8,027 nucleotides of DNA from Peptococcaceae bacterium (GTDB taxonomy: Bacteria > Bacillota > Desulfitobacteriia > Desulfitobacteriales > Syntrophobotulaceae), in contig JAAYII010000302.1 of assembly GCA_012523535.1 (NCBI GenBank), positions 1-8,027 of the forward strand, written 5' to 3'. Below are positions 6,891-8,027 of this stretch, piece by piece; position 1 is the first letter of the stretch, and every line of letters begins with the position of its first letter. Position numbers and translations under genes: made by a program. The notes under the pieces are model-generated. The model made no database searches and had not been told where the DNA came from. It was given only the letters and a program-made list of their open reading frames with translations.

Positions 6891-6920
6891 AGGACGAATT
6901 TGGTAGAAAGAAATTATAAT
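6891..6920 (+). promoter_or_regulatory. Possible promoter for the PAS sensor gene
   Basis: A perfect TATAAT (6915-6920) is preceded 18 bases upstream by AGGACG (6891-6896), which keeps the central GAC of the -35 consensus. It lies just after the transporter stop at 6884-6886. The leader to the ATG at 7036 would be about 110 bases. The -35 match is poor, so the sensor may instead be read through from the transporter gene; no clear terminator separates them. Confidence 0.35.
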
Positions 6921-7035
6921 TTGCTTTAAGAGAGAGGAAAAACAGTAAATACAGAGAATATTGTAAAGCGGCTGAAACTTGTAAATGTTTTGAAAATTTG
7001 GATTCTCAATCAAGTTTTAAAAGGGCTGGTACCTA

Positions 7036-8027
7036 ATGAATTTAAATTTTTACCAACAGTTAATACAAAATTTACCTATTCCTTACGCATACCACCACAT
7101 TATATGCAATAGTGAAGGTAAACCTTGTGATTATGAGTTTATTGAGATTAATTCCGCTTATGAGAATTTTACCGGGTTAACAAAGAAGGAAATAATCGGT
7201 CGCAGAGCCACTCAAATCTTTTCCGCTATGGGAAATAAAGGGCTTGATTGGATCGAATGCTTTGGTGGATTGGCACTTAATGGCGGGCAAAAAGAATTCG
7301 AACATTATGCGGAAGAACAAAAAAAATGGTATAAAATAATAGCCTATTCTCCACAAAAATTTTATTTTACCACCTTTTTTATAGATATTTCAGCCGAAAA
7401 GAAACAAGCTGCCCGGCAATTTAACATAAACGACAAACAGACGGAAAAGCCAAATCATTTTAGCTGGAGACAGCTTTCGGATATTATCGAATTTCTTCCC
7501 GACGCCACTTTAGCCATAGATGTAAATAAAAGAGTAATTATTTGGAATAAAGCAATCGAGAAAATGACCGGAATACCCGCCTCGGAAATGATCGGTAAAG
7601 GCGATTACGCTTATTCTGTTCCCTTTTACGGCGCACCTCGTCCTCAGTTAATGAACTTGGTTTTCGGAGAGGAACTAAGCGAAGCCGATGCTTGTCGCTA
7701 TAAATCTTTAACCCGGGAAGGAGATACTATCGAGGCGGAAGTTTATTGCCCGGCTTTATATAATAACAAAGGTGCTTGGGTATATACTAAAGTGTCTCCA
7801 CTCCATGACCAAGAGGGCAAAATTATTGGGGCTATCGAAAGTATCAGGGATATCACAGAGAGAAAACTTTTCGAAGAAAGCCTCCGAGAAAAAACCGCTT
7901 TCCTGGAAGCCCAAATTAATTCCTCATTTGACGGAATAGTCCTCGACGATGCTAATTTTCGAAGGATTTATACCAACAGCAAATATTATGAAATATTCAA
8001 TGTCCCTCAACATATAATTGATTCCCA
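7036..8027 (+). CDS. Multi-PAS sensor protein, 3' end beyond the window
   Basis: An open frame of 330 codons runs to the window edge without a stop. Three PAS-type domains are visible in order. PAS1 is at about 8-122, with LPIPYAYHHI, DYEFIEINSAYENFTGL, a WYKIIAYSP strand and an IDIS end. PAS2 is at about 146-277, with IIEFLPDATLAID, IIWNKAIEKMTGI and a RDITERK end. A third begins at about 288, with EAQINSSFDGIVLDD and the YYEIFNVPQHII segment. There are no transmembrane helices in the visible part, so it senses in the cytoplasm. A stop at 7018-7020 lies in frame upstream, which makes the ATG at 7036 the first usable start; the ribosome-binding site is modest (AAAAGGG at 7019-7025). The output domain is outside the window; histidine kinase, GGDEF/HD-GYP and sigma-54 activator outputs are all possible. 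It may regulate the neighbouring transporter or enzyme genes, inferred from position only. Confidence 0.85.
   Translation, partial: MNLNFYQQLIQNLPIPYAYHHIICNSEGKPCDYEFIEINSAYENFTGLTKKEIIGRRATQIFSAMGNKGLDWIECFGGLALNGGQKEFEHYAEEQKKWYKIIAYSPQKFYFTTFFIDISAEKKQAARQFNINDKQTEKPNHFSWRQLSDIIEFLPDATLAIDVNKRVIIWNKAIEKMTGIPASEMIGKGDYAYSVPFYGAPRPQLMNLVFGEELSEADACRYKSLTREGDTIEAEVYCPALYNNKGAWVYTKVSPLHDQEGKIIGAIESIRDITERKLFEESLREKTAFLEAQINSSFDGIVLDDANFRRIYTNSKYYEIFNVPQHIIDS

Overview
The window looks like chromosomal DNA from an anaerobic, low-to-mid G+C Firmicute, probably a Clostridia/Peptococcaceae-type bacterium. The reasons are an FmdE-family protein, a uroporphyrinogen-decarboxylase-like methyltransferase-family protein, strong GGAGG ribosome-binding sites, short intergenic gaps and a multi-PAS sensor. 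Species cannot be told from the sequence alone. All supported genes are on the + strand, and I saw no rRNA, tRNA, CRISPR array, insertion sequence or phage gene.

Region 1 (1-1370) holds a 433-residue protein that joins an FmdE domain, a zinc ribbon and a C-terminal DUF364-type putative metal-chelation domain. It ends at a perfect 13-bp hairpin terminator. Region 2 (1445-4120) is a compact three-gene operon for an ABC-2-type exporter: two six-helix permeases and one ATPase (COG4587-COG3694-COG4586 type), substrate unknown. The second permease and the ATPase are best started at 2254 and 3104, where strong Shine-Dalgarno sequences sit; longer upstream starts are rejected.

Region 3 (4121-5632) has a good candidate promoter with an adjacent inverted repeat. 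It is followed by a URO-D-superfamily protein that lacks the usual His-x-Cys...Cys zinc-thiolate site, and by a tightly linked 49-residue, very acidic small protein with its own strong ribosome-binding site. A hairpin terminator closes this pair. Region 4 (5696-6886) is a 12-helix MFS transporter. Region 5 (6887-8027) has a possible promoter and the first 330 codons of a PAS-repeat sensor protein that runs off the window.

Taken together, genes from 4241 onward look like an uptake/sensing/C1-transfer neighbourhood: a methyltransferase-like enzyme with a small acidic partner, a transporter and a PAS sensor. That functional link is inferred from adjacency only. The most unusual elements are the Cys-less URO-D-like protein with its acidic small companion, and the FmdE-zinc ribbon-DUF364 fusion.
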